Shown here in pieces: positions 44,776-52,771 of a DNA stretch of 64,000 nt (its first letter is position 1; each line of letters begins with the position of its first letter). The position numbers and the translations under genes are program-made. Under the pieces are notes generated by a model. It did not search any database. It worked only from the letters and a program-made list of their open reading frames with translations, and was not told where the DNA came from. Source of the DNA: Aliivibrio finisterrensis_A (lineage in GTDB: Bacteria > Pseudomonadota > Gammaproteobacteria > Enterobacterales > Vibrionaceae); the NCBI RefSeq assembly GCF_004167675.1, contig NZ_SEZQ01000006.1; one strand, given 5' to 3'.

Positions 44776-44853
44776 TATATTTAGCTCAAATGATAAATTG
44801 ATTCTGTAGGGTTAATTTAATTTATCCTATAAAGCTATTGACAGGGTTTTGAT

Positions 44854-45996
44854 TTGCACTTTATTGACCAACTTTTTATGCAGCAAGTTCATCCCGATGG
44901 GGGTCTTCCATTGGTGGGTACGCATGTCATAGAAAGGTTGAATCTTGAAACTGGTGAAGCGTTACCGCCGTCAGTTAATCAAAAGTATTTGGAAGGTTCA
45001 TACAGTACAAAGTTAATAATTCGCTGTGATGGTAGAAAAGTTCGTATAGAGGGGAATCCCTCACGTTGGCAACGAATGGATAATTTATTCGGTTTAACCA
45101 CTCTTGATGAGTGTGTAGGAATTTATAACCACATACTAAATCAATATGGTTTGCCTCCGTTCACTAAGAATACAAAATTAATACCTCGTCAAACCCCTGA
45201 TGGTAAATCAACATCATTAGTCGGTAATGGTGCGGAAATTACATCAATTGACTGGACTAGAAATTTAGCGGTAGGCAAGGGGAATCAAGCTTCGTTTATT
45301 CGTGGTATGTCTTCAATGCAAATCGGTAGAGGGAGAAAACCACACCTTTTCCCAAATGGTAAATCTTGCGGATGGGGCTACGGCTCTAGCTGGATGATTA
45401 ATAAACTTTATGACAAAGCTTTTGAGCTAAGAGAGCATTTAAAAAAAGACAAACGTAGAAAAGATGGCGTATTAGAAAAGCAACTCGAATATATAGAAAA
45501 ATTAATTACATACTGTGAAGAACAAGGCGTAGTCAGAGACGAAAGTAGCTTGAAGCAATTACTTCTTAAAAAGCACAGACTACAATTTTATGGCCTTGTA
45601 TCTGAAGAAGATTTTTATCCACATTTAAATGATATCGAGAAGGCAATGAAGACCATACAGATAAGTCATGATGTTCATAAAAGTATTGCAGACCAATTAA
45701 TGGATCTCAATATTGTTAAAAGTCGTCAAGCGGCAAATGCAACTCAAAGTTACGCGATAATGTGGCAAAGCGGTTCCAATATTAGAGAAATTTTAAGTGA
45801 ATCGAATTTTTACGTTCACAAAGCCCGTTTAAAACAAATAGGCATAGATATTGGTCAACAGTTTGATATTACTCGATTATGTCCAACATTAAAACGCTCT
45901 GAGATTATCAAAGTTGAACCTTTAAAAATCCCTGATTGGTACGAAATGCCAACAGTCGCAAAATCCATTATTTTACCATTTAGAGCCATTGCTTAG
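44854..45996 (+). CDS. Phage/plasmid replication initiator, gene II/X family (RstA/Cri-like)
   Basis: 380 residues from a TTG start; the next start is ATG 44878, but HFIDQLFMQQ upstream of it fits the family N terminus and CAGGG lies about nine bases before the TTG. Family signatures are VRIEGNPSRWQRMDNLFGL, then LDECVGIYNHILNQYGLPPF, the core AVGKGNQASFIRGMSS and KLYDKAFELREHLKK. Proteins of this type nick the plus-strand origin for rolling-circle replication in CTXphi/RS1 and TLC elements. Assignment to the family is by motif recognition; the catalytic tyrosine is not identified. Confidence 0.85.
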   Translation: MHFIDQLFMQQVHPDGGLPLVGTHVIERLNLETGEALPPSVNQKYLEGSYSTKLIIRCDGRKVRIEGNPSRWQRMDNLFGLTTLDECVGIYNHILNQYGLPPFTKNTKLIPRQTPDGKSTSLVGNGAEITSIDWTRNLAVGKGNQASFIRGMSSMQIGRGRKPHLFPNGKSCGWGYGSSWMINKLYDKAFELREHLKKDKRRKDGVLEKQLEYIEKLITYCEEQGVVRDESSLKQLLLKKHRLQFYGLVSEEDFYPHLNDIEKAMKTIQISHDVHKSIADQLMDLNIVKSRQAANATQSYAIMWQSGSNIREILSESNFYVHKARLKQIGIDIGQQFDITRLCPTLKRSEIIKVEPLKIPDWYEMPTVAKSIILPFRAIA

Positions 45997-46006
45997 AGGA
46001 AAAACC

Positions 46007-46288
46007 ATGTTACAAATCGAAGTGTTCTCAGAAGATGCCGTTTTAATTGAACGTTCAATTAAAGCTAACGGTGATAAGCCAGCTAAAACGTTTTATGAAC
46101 AAGTTGCCTATGCTTATCTAGGCGGTAAGTTTCCAGTTCAAATTAAATTACCAATGGAAAGCGGACAAGAACCTTATGCAGCCGGATTATATACACCTCA
46201 TAGCTCTAGTTATGTCGTTAACAACTTTGGGGGTTTGGAGCTAAAACGTTTTGGACAAATTATTCAACCATTGGGGGCGAAATCATGA
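46007..46288 (+). CDS. G5P-like single-stranded DNA-binding protein (phage helix-destabilising)
   Basis: 93 residues. The pattern YEQVAYAYLGGKFPVQIKLP, then EPYAAGLYTPHSSSYVV and FGGLELKRFGQIIQPLGA matches the gene V / Phage_DNA_bind OB-fold. Such proteins coat the single-stranded phage genome and switch replication toward packaging. RBS GAGGA at 45996-46000 supports ATG 46007 rather than the in-frame start at 45989. It follows the replication gene closely and overlaps the next gene by ATGA, so the three are one transcript. In CTXphi this place is taken by rstB. Confidence 0.75.
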   Translation: MLQIEVFSEDAVLIERSIKANGDKPAKTFYEQVAYAYLGGKFPVQIKLPMESGQEPYAAGLYTPHSSSYVVNNFGGLELKRFGQIIQPLGAKS

Positions 46289-46638
46289 AAGAACCAAACA
46301 TTGAACAAATGAAACTAGATATGGGTTTACCTAAGAATACTTTTTTCCATGGTTTTTTAATTCATAACCCAGAGCAAGATGATTTTTTACTTTCATACAA
46401 AAGTAATCGTTCTACAAATTTAAAAGCATATTGCCAAACACCAGATATGGCATTTCGGTTTATGAAATTTAAGAAAGCATATAAGGCATTGCAAGATCTT
46501 GAAATTGAAGACAGAGCAATTATCGTTGCTGCTTTCGACCTTAATAATCAGATTTTGATTGTTGGCCCTGATGCATTTAAAGAGAGATTATTAGCGGAAT
46601 CAAATAATCCATTTAGAGCAAATGCAGTAAGCCATTAA
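46285..46638 (+). CDS. Unassigned element protein
   Basis: 117 residues, no family recognised. Mixed alpha/beta with no signal peptide, no membrane segment and no zinc motif; slightly basic (KFKKAYKALQDLEIEDR). Start ATG overlaps the preceding stop (ATGA), so it is translationally coupled to the ssDNA-binding gene. By position it corresponds to genes downstream of rstB in RS1 elements, but there is no visible RstC similarity. A hairpin follows at 46644-46675. Confidence 0.65.
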   Translation: MKEPNIEQMKLDMGLPKNTFFHGFLIHNPEQDDFLLSYKSNRSTNLKAYCQTPDMAFRFMKFKKAYKALQDLEIEDRAIIVAAFDLNNQILIVGPDAFKERLLAESNNPFRANAVSH

Positions 46639-46643
46639 AAACA

Positions 46644-46675
46644 AAGCCCATAACTGCTAGAACAGCGATGGGCTT
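46644..46675 (+). terminator. Hairpin after the unassigned element gene
   Basis: AAGCCCAT (46644-46651) pairs with ATGGGCTT (46668-46675). There is no strong T run, so it may attenuate rather than terminate. Confidence 0.5.
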
Positions 46676-46706
46676 CTAATCAAAAATAACAAAGTAGGTG
46701 TTATGT

Positions 46707-46955
46707 ATGACTATTCCGAATTGTTCCATTTCTGACGCTAGAGATCTAGTATCTGACCTAAATAATATTTCTCTTTTTCTTGATTCAGGAGTCTGGCAAG
46801 AAGAAGACGGCAACGAAGAATTATTAAATATGTTGTTGTTGAAACTTAGAAATAAAATTGAAACTCTTGAAGCTTGCTTGTCATATGTGGTTAATGCGCC
46901 ATTGATAGAAGCAGAACGGCTGCTAGAAGAAGTACCAGGAATCAAATCTAAATAG
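46707..46955 (+). CDS. Small acidic helical element protein, unassigned
   Basis: 82 residues from ATG 46707, with AGG eight bases upstream; a GTG at 46698 is an alternative. Acidic and helical, with heptad-like leucines (ELLNMLLLKLRNKIETLEACL), so it could form a coiled coil and pair with another protein. No family recognised. It is the last gene before dif and has a terminator just after it. Confidence 0.6.
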   Translation: MTIPNCSISDARDLVSDLNNISLFLDSGVWQEEDGNEELLNMLLLKLRNKIETLEACLSYVVNAPLIEAERLLEEVPGIKSK

Positions 46956-46962
46956 ATTTAAT

Positions 46963-46994
46963 ATTAAAGCCTACTTAAATGTGGGCTTTTTTAT
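46963..46994 (+). terminator. Terminator at the right end of the element
   Basis: AAAGCC and GGGCTTT arms with partial AC/GT inner pairing, then T6. It ends 32 bases before dif. Confidence 0.7.
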
Positions 46995-47025
46995 GCCTGC
47001 AAGCTCCTCAGCCAATCAATACGCT

Positions 47026-47053
47026 AGTGCGCATTATATATCTTATGTTAAAT
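47026..47053 (+). other. dif chromosome-dimer resolution site (right attachment junction)
   Basis: 28 bases: XerC arm AGTGCGCATTA, centre TATATC, XerD arm TTATGTTAAAT. The arms match dif of E. coli and Vibrio chromosome I as I know them (E. coli differs by one base in the XerC arm). XerCD recombines this site under FtsK control to resolve dimers. The XerC arm here is probably donated by the element and the rest by the host. Confidence 0.9.
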
Positions 47054-47237
47054 AGGGTTTGTTAATATCCAAATATAAGCACATATAGCTTCCCTTTCTG
47101 CATAACTTCTTTCGAGAACAATCAATTTAACCATAATCGTATTTACCATAAAATAGCTAATAATCATTAAATAATACTTCGTATCTATCTAACGATTATT
47201 AGCTTAAACAGTATATTTATAAAGCTATAAATTATCT

Positions 47238-49313
47238 CTATAGATTTAAAGATCTTAACACTGCTTTTAATTGTTTTGCTCTTATTGGTTTTGAAACAAA
47301 ATCATTCATTCCAGCATCAATGCATAATTTCTTTTCTTCACGCAATGCATGACCCGTTATTGCAACGATTGGAATTAGCGATCCTGTAGCTCTTATTTCT
47401 TTAGTTGCACTAATACCATCTTTTATTGGCATCGAAACATCCATTAAAATGACATCATAGTTATTGTTATGATCAGACCACTCTTGAATTACTTCAACAC
47501 CATTCTTAACCAAAGTAACTTGATGTCCTTGCCGTTCTAATAGTAACTTCATGACTGCTTGGTTTGCTTTATTATCTTCAGCAACTAAAACGGATAAATA
47601 TTGTTTACTTATCTCTGCTATCAATTCGTCTATCGGAAGTTTTCTAGATATTGGCGCAGCTTCTTTCAATGGCAGCTTTACAGTAAAAGTACTTCCTTCG
47701 CCGATTAAGCTTTCAACTTCAATGGTACCATTCATTAATTCCGTAAGACGTTTTGTGATAGATAAACCTAAACCAGTCCCTCCATATTGACGGGTAATTG
47801 AGCTATCTGCTTGTATGAAAGGTTTAAAAAGCTGCTCAGTAATATCTCGAGCAATACCTATCCCTGTATCTTTAATTGAAAAGCAGATTAAATCGCCATC
47901 AGAAAGGCTGATATTTAAACAAACTGACCCGTTATTGGTGAATTTTACGGCATTTCCCACTAAATTGAAGATGACTTGAGCGATGCGTGTTTGGTCTGCA
48001 ATGACATTTATAGGTACATCTTGTGACGCTGTCACAGTTAATTTTATGCCTTTATCCTGAGCTATCACCATGAAATAATCAATAGCACTATGAATGGTTT
48101 TAATTAAATCAATTGGTTGCTCATCTAGAATAAAAGTGCCTGCTTCAATTCTTGAAATATCTAATACATCACTAATTATTGTGAGGAGAAGCTGAGATGA
48201 AGTTTCCATTTGATCAAGCCATTGTCTTTGCTCAGATGATAAATGGCTTCCACTAAATACATCTATCATACCTAGGATTGCGTTCAGTGGTGTTCGGATC
48301 TCATGACTCATCATCGCTAAAAACTGAGATTTAGCTCTGTTAGCTTTCTCTGCTTCAACCTTTGCTTTATGTATTTCGGTTATGCGTTTTTTTCTAGCTG
48401 AAATGTTTTTTGCTGTACCTCGATAACCTGTAAGTACGCCAAACTCATCATAATATGGAGTACCACTCAAACTAAACCATACTTTATTATTCAACTTTTC
48501 AGGACACCACTCTAATTCGTTAAATGATTTATTATGATGCTTTGCTGTTAATATTTGCTTTCGAATCGATTCACTTTCAATTAAACCTAATAAGTTTTGC
48601 GAACTTATTTTAGTCTCATTATTTTTTTTCCCTGCTAAATAACTGAAATTAAAGTTAATATCAGTTTCCCAGAACCAATCACCAACTGTATTAGCGAAGT
48701 CTTGAAAGCGTTGCTTACTTAAATGTAATGCTTTAGTTTTTATGTCAACAAGTGATTGAAGCCTGTGTTTATAATCAATATCAATAACTGCCCGCTCAAT
48801 AAGTGGCGTAAAACGTTGTAAGCTATTTTTAGTTGATGCTGAATATTCACCAAATCGACGACTGGTCAAAACAATAACAGCATGTCCTGATGAAGATTGA
48901 ATCCCAGAGATTGCAACTGAAGATAATTCAGTTTTAAGCTCAGGAGGAAGAGATGAAAATTCTTGGGTATTCTTAGGTTTAAAAAGAATAATACTTTCGT
49001 TATGACAAGCTCGATAAAAAAGATCACTAAAAGACCAAGTTAAGTCGTTAAAAATATCATCTGTTGAAGCAAGAACGGATAAGCATTTTTCATCAGAAGA
49101 AGAAATAACAAACGCATTATCGAAATGAATAAACTTTTTAATAACGACAAGTAAACTATTAAAAATGTCTTCTTTATTTTGAGCATCTGAAATGGCCGAT
49201 AAGCCATTTAATATCGCTTGGTTTTCTTTATAAAGATGAGATTCTCGCTCTTTACTTCGCTTTAACTCTAGCAATGCTTCCTGAAGTTGTTCTTTCTCGG
49301 CATGATCCTTCAC
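47238..49313 (-). CDS. Hybrid sensor histidine kinase paired with NosP (VpsS/NahK-like)
   Basis: 691 residues with no membrane segment. Order: short coiled coil (1-35), GAF-like region (about 35-190), PAS (about 205-315, DWFWETDINFNFSY to GYRGTAKNISARKK), HisKA with the phospho-acceptor in MMSHEIRTPLN (about H337), HATPase (about 450-570; NAVKFTN, DTGIGI, GGTGLGLSI) and a C-terminal receiver with Asp in VILMDVSMP (about D623) and the KP lysine. It starts nine bases after the FIST gene stop. V. cholerae VpsS, also adjacent to a FIST NosP gene and ccoN, feeds the LuxU phosphorelay and is inhibited by NO-bound NosP; the same role is inferred here. A consensus matS lies at 48023-48035. Confidence 0.85.
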   Translation of the reverse strand: MKDHAEKEQLQEALLELKRSKERESHLYKENQAILNGLSAISDAQNKEDIFNSLLVVIKKFIHFDNAFVISSSDEKCLSVLASTDDIFNDLTWSFSDLFYRACHNESIILFKPKNTQEFSSLPPELKTELSSVAISGIQSSSGHAVIVLTSRRFGEYSASTKNSLQRFTPLIERAVIDIDYKHRLQSLVDIKTKALHLSKQRFQDFANTVGDWFWETDINFNFSYLAGKKNNETKISSQNLLGLIESESIRKQILTAKHHNKSFNELEWCPEKLNNKVWFSLSGTPYYDEFGVLTGYRGTAKNISARKKRITEIHKAKVEAEKANRAKSQFLAMMSHEIRTPLNAILGMIDVFSGSHLSSEQRQWLDQMETSSQLLLTIISDVLDISRIEAGTFILDEQPIDLIKTIHSAIDYFMVIAQDKGIKLTVTASQDVPINVIADQTRIAQVIFNLVGNAVKFTNNGSVCLNISLSDGDLICFSIKDTGIGIARDITEQLFKPFIQADSSITRQYGGTGLGLSITKRLTELMNGTIEVESLIGEGSTFTVKLPLKEAAPISRKLPIDELIAEISKQYLSVLVAEDNKANQAVMKLLLERQGHQVTLVKNGVEVIQEWSDHNNNYDVILMDVSMPIKDGISATKEIRATGSLIPIVAITGHALREEKKLCIDAGMNDFVSKPIRAKQLKAVLRSLNL
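48023..48035. promoter_or_regulatory. matS site (MatP binding)
   Basis: GTGACGCTGTCAC is an exact match to GTGACRNYGTCAC, 1.0 kb from dif. Confidence 0.8.
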
Positions 49314-49322
49314 TGAGTTATC

Positions 49323-50507
49323 CTAATAATGAAATAAAACGGTAGAGACCATTAAATTACCGTGAGCATTCTCGCCACCAGTAAAACGTCCTTGCTCACC
49401 GAAAGTAAATGGGCATATATAAGGAGCACCATGCATTGCCGAGTTAACTGAATGACAAACTGCATCCATAGATGTTTTTATATGCATCATTGAGCCAGCA
49501 CAAAATATATTAATGCCGCCTATTGGGCTGAAGTTATCTTTATAAGAATTAATGGCCGAATTAATGACTCGCTGTGGTCGAGAAATAATTTGTTCTTCTT
49601 CACCGTACATCATAAAAACCTCCTCTCCTTCATTAATACTAGCAAAACATTCCATGCCTCCATCATGAGTAAATTTTACAGGATGGGCTAATTTAAAATA
49701 TGGCGACGAATACATGTAACCAGCAATTCTTCCTAAAGGAAATTGAGTTACTCTTTCTAGAAGGTTTGTTTTATCTCCAAGACCCATTGGTAATTCAGTC
49801 CATTGCTTATAAACATCAATAACTGGTTTATGGTCAATCTCATAAATAATTCGATTATGTGTCTTTGTTGCAATCCCCGATGTTGAAGAGCAAGCATATC
49901 CAGAGTGAAAGGAATAAGACACTTTACAGGAGGGATAAAAAACAGATAATGAAATTCCAGAACTAAGCAGGTCATCTTGAGTAAAAATACACCACTTTCC
50001 CTGTACATTGTTATCCGCAGCGGTTCCTCCTATAAGGGGTATTGGCGTCCCAAAATATTCATCTATTGCTGCTATTATTTTCTCTTCTTGTCCAGGTGTT
50101 GCATGGAGTAAAACCAATGCAGGCAATTCTCCTTCGCGACCACTATCCTTAATTGCTTTTTCTAATAATTGTTTTGTAAGCTGAGTAATCTCATGATTGT
50201 TATCAAGTTTAGCTATACTTGTTCCATATCGTCCATGCTTTGAATCATAGAGTGCCCATAATGCAATTGAATAACACTCAAGAAATCCATGATCAGTCAT
50301 TACCCCTCGGCATGAGGTGCAGCCATGAATTTTGGTATTAGGGAATCGCTTTTTTAACGTATTTATAATAAGGTGACTATCATGTTCTTCAGTGAAATAG
50401 CACAACAAAATATCCGGATCAATAGGATGAACAAGTAGGTTACTTAGACAGTATTCAAGTGCTTTTCCTGAATCGTTATTCTGTGAATTTGTGCTAATTA
50501 TCTTCAT
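49323..50507 (-). CDS. nosP: FIST-domain sensor protein, NosP type
   Basis: 394 residues, cytosolic. FIST N domain about 25-225 (LLCYFTEEHD, IHGCTSCRGVMTDHGF, LIGGTAADNNVQGKW) and FIST C domain about 225-375 (PVIDVYKQWTEL, PLGRIAGYMYSS, GSMMHI, FGEQGRFTGGENAHGN). NosP proteins bind haem and report nitric oxide to a co-encoded histidine kinase. The gene precedes such a kinase by nine bases and sits next to the cbb3 operon as in V. cholerae. The haem ligand cannot be read from the sequence, so NO sensing is inferred from family and context. Confidence 0.82.
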   Translation of the reverse strand: MKIISTNSQNNDSGKALEYCLSNLLVHPIDPDILLCYFTEEHDSHLIINTLKKRFPNTKIHGCTSCRGVMTDHGFLECYSIALWALYDSKHGRYGTSIAKLDNNHEITQLTKQLLEKAIKDSGREGELPALVLLHATPGQEEKIIAAIDEYFGTPIPLIGGTAADNNVQGKWCIFTQDDLLSSGISLSVFYPSCKVSYSFHSGYACSSTSGIATKTHNRIIYEIDHKPVIDVYKQWTELPMGLGDKTNLLERVTQFPLGRIAGYMYSSPYFKLAHPVKFTHDGGMECFASINEGEEVFMMYGEEEQIISRPQRVINSAINSYKDNFSPIGGINIFCAGSMMHIKTSMDAVCHSVNSAMHGAPYICPFTFGEQGRFTGGENAHGNLMVSTVLFHY

Positions 50508-50603
50508 AATCCTTCCAAATTGTTTTATTTTTATTAAACAAACTCTAATTTGTCATTGAGCGGTTGATTTTTGCACATTTAAAGAATAACACGTTGAAAG
50601 TTA

Positions 50604-51059
50604 TCATTTTGTGGAATTAAAAATTACATTTATTTTTTGAGAGCTATTCGATATTTCTACATTCCATGCCATATCATTATGTTTACATTTTGGTACAAAT
50701 ACTAAATACATTTGTTTGCCATTTTGTTTAACCGAAGGCATGAACTTTAACGTTCCCATGTTCATCTTCACGCCAGTTGCTTCCATCTCCCAAGCATCAC
50801 TTAGACCTGAAACTAGGATGCTGACTTCTGTATTTTGCAAGATAGGACGCTCTTTTACATCAATAATGACTTGATTATTATCGATATTAAAAGCACAAGA
50901 CTTTTCAGTTATGTTACAAATAGTCGCATCTTGGTTGTTTTTTGCACTCTCCGTCGGATCTTTGTAGGTAATTGTTCTCCAAGTAAATGCGGCAATCAAT
51001 ACCACCAACAAGAAGATAAGTTGAAATAAACGAGGACCTGTTAACTTTTCTACAGCCAT
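50604..51059 (-). CDS. Single-pass membrane protein next to ccoN, unknown function
   Basis: 151 residues. One membrane segment at about 10-27 (LFQLIFLLVVLIAAF) and a periplasmic beta-rich domain with cysteines in ATICNITEKSCAF and VPKCKHND. A gene of this kind lies between nosP and ccoN in V. cholerae as I recall it. No family was recognised. It diverges from ccoN, so it shares the 269-bp promoter region with the oxidase operon. The end part (MNMGTLKFMPSV) looks like an immunoglobulin-type fold, which is a guess. Confidence 0.7.
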   Translation of the reverse strand: MAVEKLTGPRLFQLIFLLVVLIAAFTWRTITYKDPTESAKNNQDATICNITEKSCAFNIDNNQVIIDVKERPILQNTEVSILVSGLSDAWEMEATGVKMNMGTLKFMPSVKQNGKQMYLVFVPKCKHNDMAWNVEISNSSQKINVIFNSTK

Positions 51060-51261
51060 AGTTGAAAAAACCTGTGTTATCTAGTTCAAAAAAAATGAAA
51101 AAATGTTGCTTAACCGTAAAATTCCTGCGGGCATCAACTATGATTCAATTTTGAAGTGAAGTATCATTGACGCCGAAAATGCCATTTTTGCATTAAAAAA
51201 GGATATTTCAAAATAAAAGGGTCACAAATCTAATTATTAGGGATTGAATTTTGGATGGCAT

Positions 51262-51280
51262 TGCGAACAAATTGTTCGCA
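51262..51280. promoter_or_regulatory. 19-bp palindrome upstream of ccoN
   Basis: TGCGAACAAATTGTTCGCA has perfect nine-base arms around one A. It ends 48 bases before the ccoN start, suitable for a dimeric regulator or a leader hairpin. It does not match the FNR box TTGATnnnnATCAA. Confidence 0.6.
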
Positions 51281-51328
51281 CTATGGAAAGTAAAGTGTAG
51301 TTAATAATAAAAGTGGAAGCATGCAATT

Positions 51329-52759
51329 ATGAGCCAAGTACAGCAGCATGAACAAAACTACAACTATACCGTTGTTCGTCAATTCTCTTTAGTTACCATA
51401 CTATGGGGTATTGTTGGCATGGGTGTAGGTGTACTAATTGCCGCTCAGTTAGTTTGGCCGCAACTTAATTTTGACACACCATGGCTTACGTATAGTCGTC
51501 TGCGACCTCTGCATACCAATGCAGTAATTTTCGCATTCGGCACAAGTGCCCTTTTTGCAACATCTTATTATGTTGTTCAGCGTACTTGTCAAACACGTTT
51601 GTTTGGTGGTCCATTAGTTGCGTTCACCTTCTGGGGTTGGCAAGCAATTATTCTAGCAGCAGCAATTTCATTGCCTCTAGGTATTACATCAGGAAAAGAA
51701 TACGCAGAATTAGAGTGGCCGATTGATATCGCAATTACTCTGGTTTGGGTTGCGTATGCCATCGTTTTCTTTGGAACCCTGTTTAAGCGTAAGACATCTC
51801 ACATCTACGTTGCAAACTGGTTCTTTGGAGCCTTCATTTTAACCGTTGCCGTTCTTCATATTGTGAATAGTCTTGCTGTTCCTGTATCTATGACTAAATC
51901 TTATTCGATTTATTCTGGTGCTGTTGATGCGATGGTACAATGGTGGTACGGCCACAATGCAGTTGGTTTCCTATTAACTGCAGGCTTCCTTGGTATGATG
52001 TATTATTTCGTACCAAAACAAGCTGAGCGTCCAGTTTATTCATACCGTTTATCTATTGTTCACTTTTGGGCTCTAGTATCACTTTATATCTGGGCCGGCC
52101 CTCACCATTTACATTATACAGCACTACCTGACTGGACTCAGTCACTTGGTATGGTAATGTCACTAGTTCTATTTGCTCCATCTTGGGGCGGTATGATTAA
52201 TGGTATTATGACGCTGTCTGGTGCTTGGCATAAACTTCGTTATGACCCAATTCTTCGCTTCTTAATTGTTTCTTTGTCTTTCTACGGTATGTCTACCTTT
52301 GAAGGCCCGATGATGGCAATTAAATCAGTAAATGCCCTATCTCACTACACTGACTGGACAATTGGTCACGTACATTCTGGTGCATTAGGTTGGGTTGCAA
52401 TGGTATCAATTGGTTCTATATACCACTTAATTCCTAAGCTATTCGGTCAAGAGCGTATGTACTCTGTATCACTAATTAATGTTCACTTCTGGTTAGCGAC
52501 TATCGGTACGGTTCTTTACATTGTGGCAATGTGGATTTCTGGTGTTATGCAAGGTCTAATGTGGCGCGCAGTAAATGCAGATGGCACATTAACATATAGC
52601 TTTGTTGAGTCATTAGAAGCCTCTTACCCATTCTATTTTGTTCGCTTCTTAGGTGGATTTATCTTCTTATCAGGAATGTTCTTACTTGCATACAATACAT
52701 ATAAGACCGTTACTGCTCCGAAGAACAGCCTAAAAGCTATTCCTCAACCAGCTCAATAA
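51329..52759 (+). CDS. ccoN: cbb3-type cytochrome c oxidase subunit I
   Basis: 476 residues with about twelve membrane segments. It carries the haem b and haem b3-CuB centre; ligand histidines are in RPLHTNAVIF, WWYGHNAVGF, GPHHLHYTALPDW and HWTIGHVHSGALGW-type segments (here DWTIGHVHSGALGW). This is the catalytic subunit of the high-affinity oxidase used at low oxygen. First gene of ccoNOQP; spacing to ccoO is 12 bases. Confidence 0.96.
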   Translation: MSQVQQHEQNYNYTVVRQFSLVTILWGIVGMGVGVLIAAQLVWPQLNFDTPWLTYSRLRPLHTNAVIFAFGTSALFATSYYVVQRTCQTRLFGGPLVAFTFWGWQAIILAAAISLPLGITSGKEYAELEWPIDIAITLVWVAYAIVFFGTLFKRKTSHIYVANWFFGAFILTVAVLHIVNSLAVPVSMTKSYSIYSGAVDAMVQWWYGHNAVGFLLTAGFLGMMYYFVPKQAERPVYSYRLSIVHFWALVSLYIWAGPHHLHYTALPDWTQSLGMVMSLVLFAPSWGGMINGIMTLSGAWHKLRYDPILRFLIVSLSFYGMSTFEGPMMAIKSVNALSHYTDWTIGHVHSGALGWVAMVSIGSIYHLIPKLFGQERMYSVSLINVHFWLATIGTVLYIVAMWISGVMQGLMWRAVNADGTLTYSFVESLEASYPFYFVRFLGGFIFLSGMFLLAYNTYKTVTAPKNSLKAIPQPAQ

Positions 52760-52771
52760 GGAGGCTATGTT

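Larger units (their letters stand above)
43732..47036 (+). mobile_element. Filamentous-phage-like satellite integrated at dif (IMEX, RS1/TLC-like)
   Basis: A 3.3-kb segment bounded by identical 11-base XerC arms (43721-43731 and 47026-47036). The host side reads on to an intact dif at the right. The content follows RS1/CTXphi order: noncoding region with hairpins, a leftward Cro/CI-type repressor, then a rightward gene II/X-like replication gene, a G5P-like ssDNA-binding gene and two unassigned small ORFs. No recombinase is present, consistent with use of host XerCD, and no coat, pIII, pVI or Zot gene is seen, so mobility should need a helper. Boundaries assume cleavage by XerC at the arm/centre junction. 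Confidence 0.85.

Noticed and set aside
43732..47036. Complete CTXphi-like prophage
   Set aside because: No coat, pIII or Zot-like gene (no signal-peptide or P-loop assembly ORF) is present in the 3.3 kb.
51262..51280. LexA box of the Gram-positive type (CGAAC...GTTCG)
   Set aside because: The spacing is one base longer than that box and the host is a gammaproteobacterium with CTG-N10-CAG sites.
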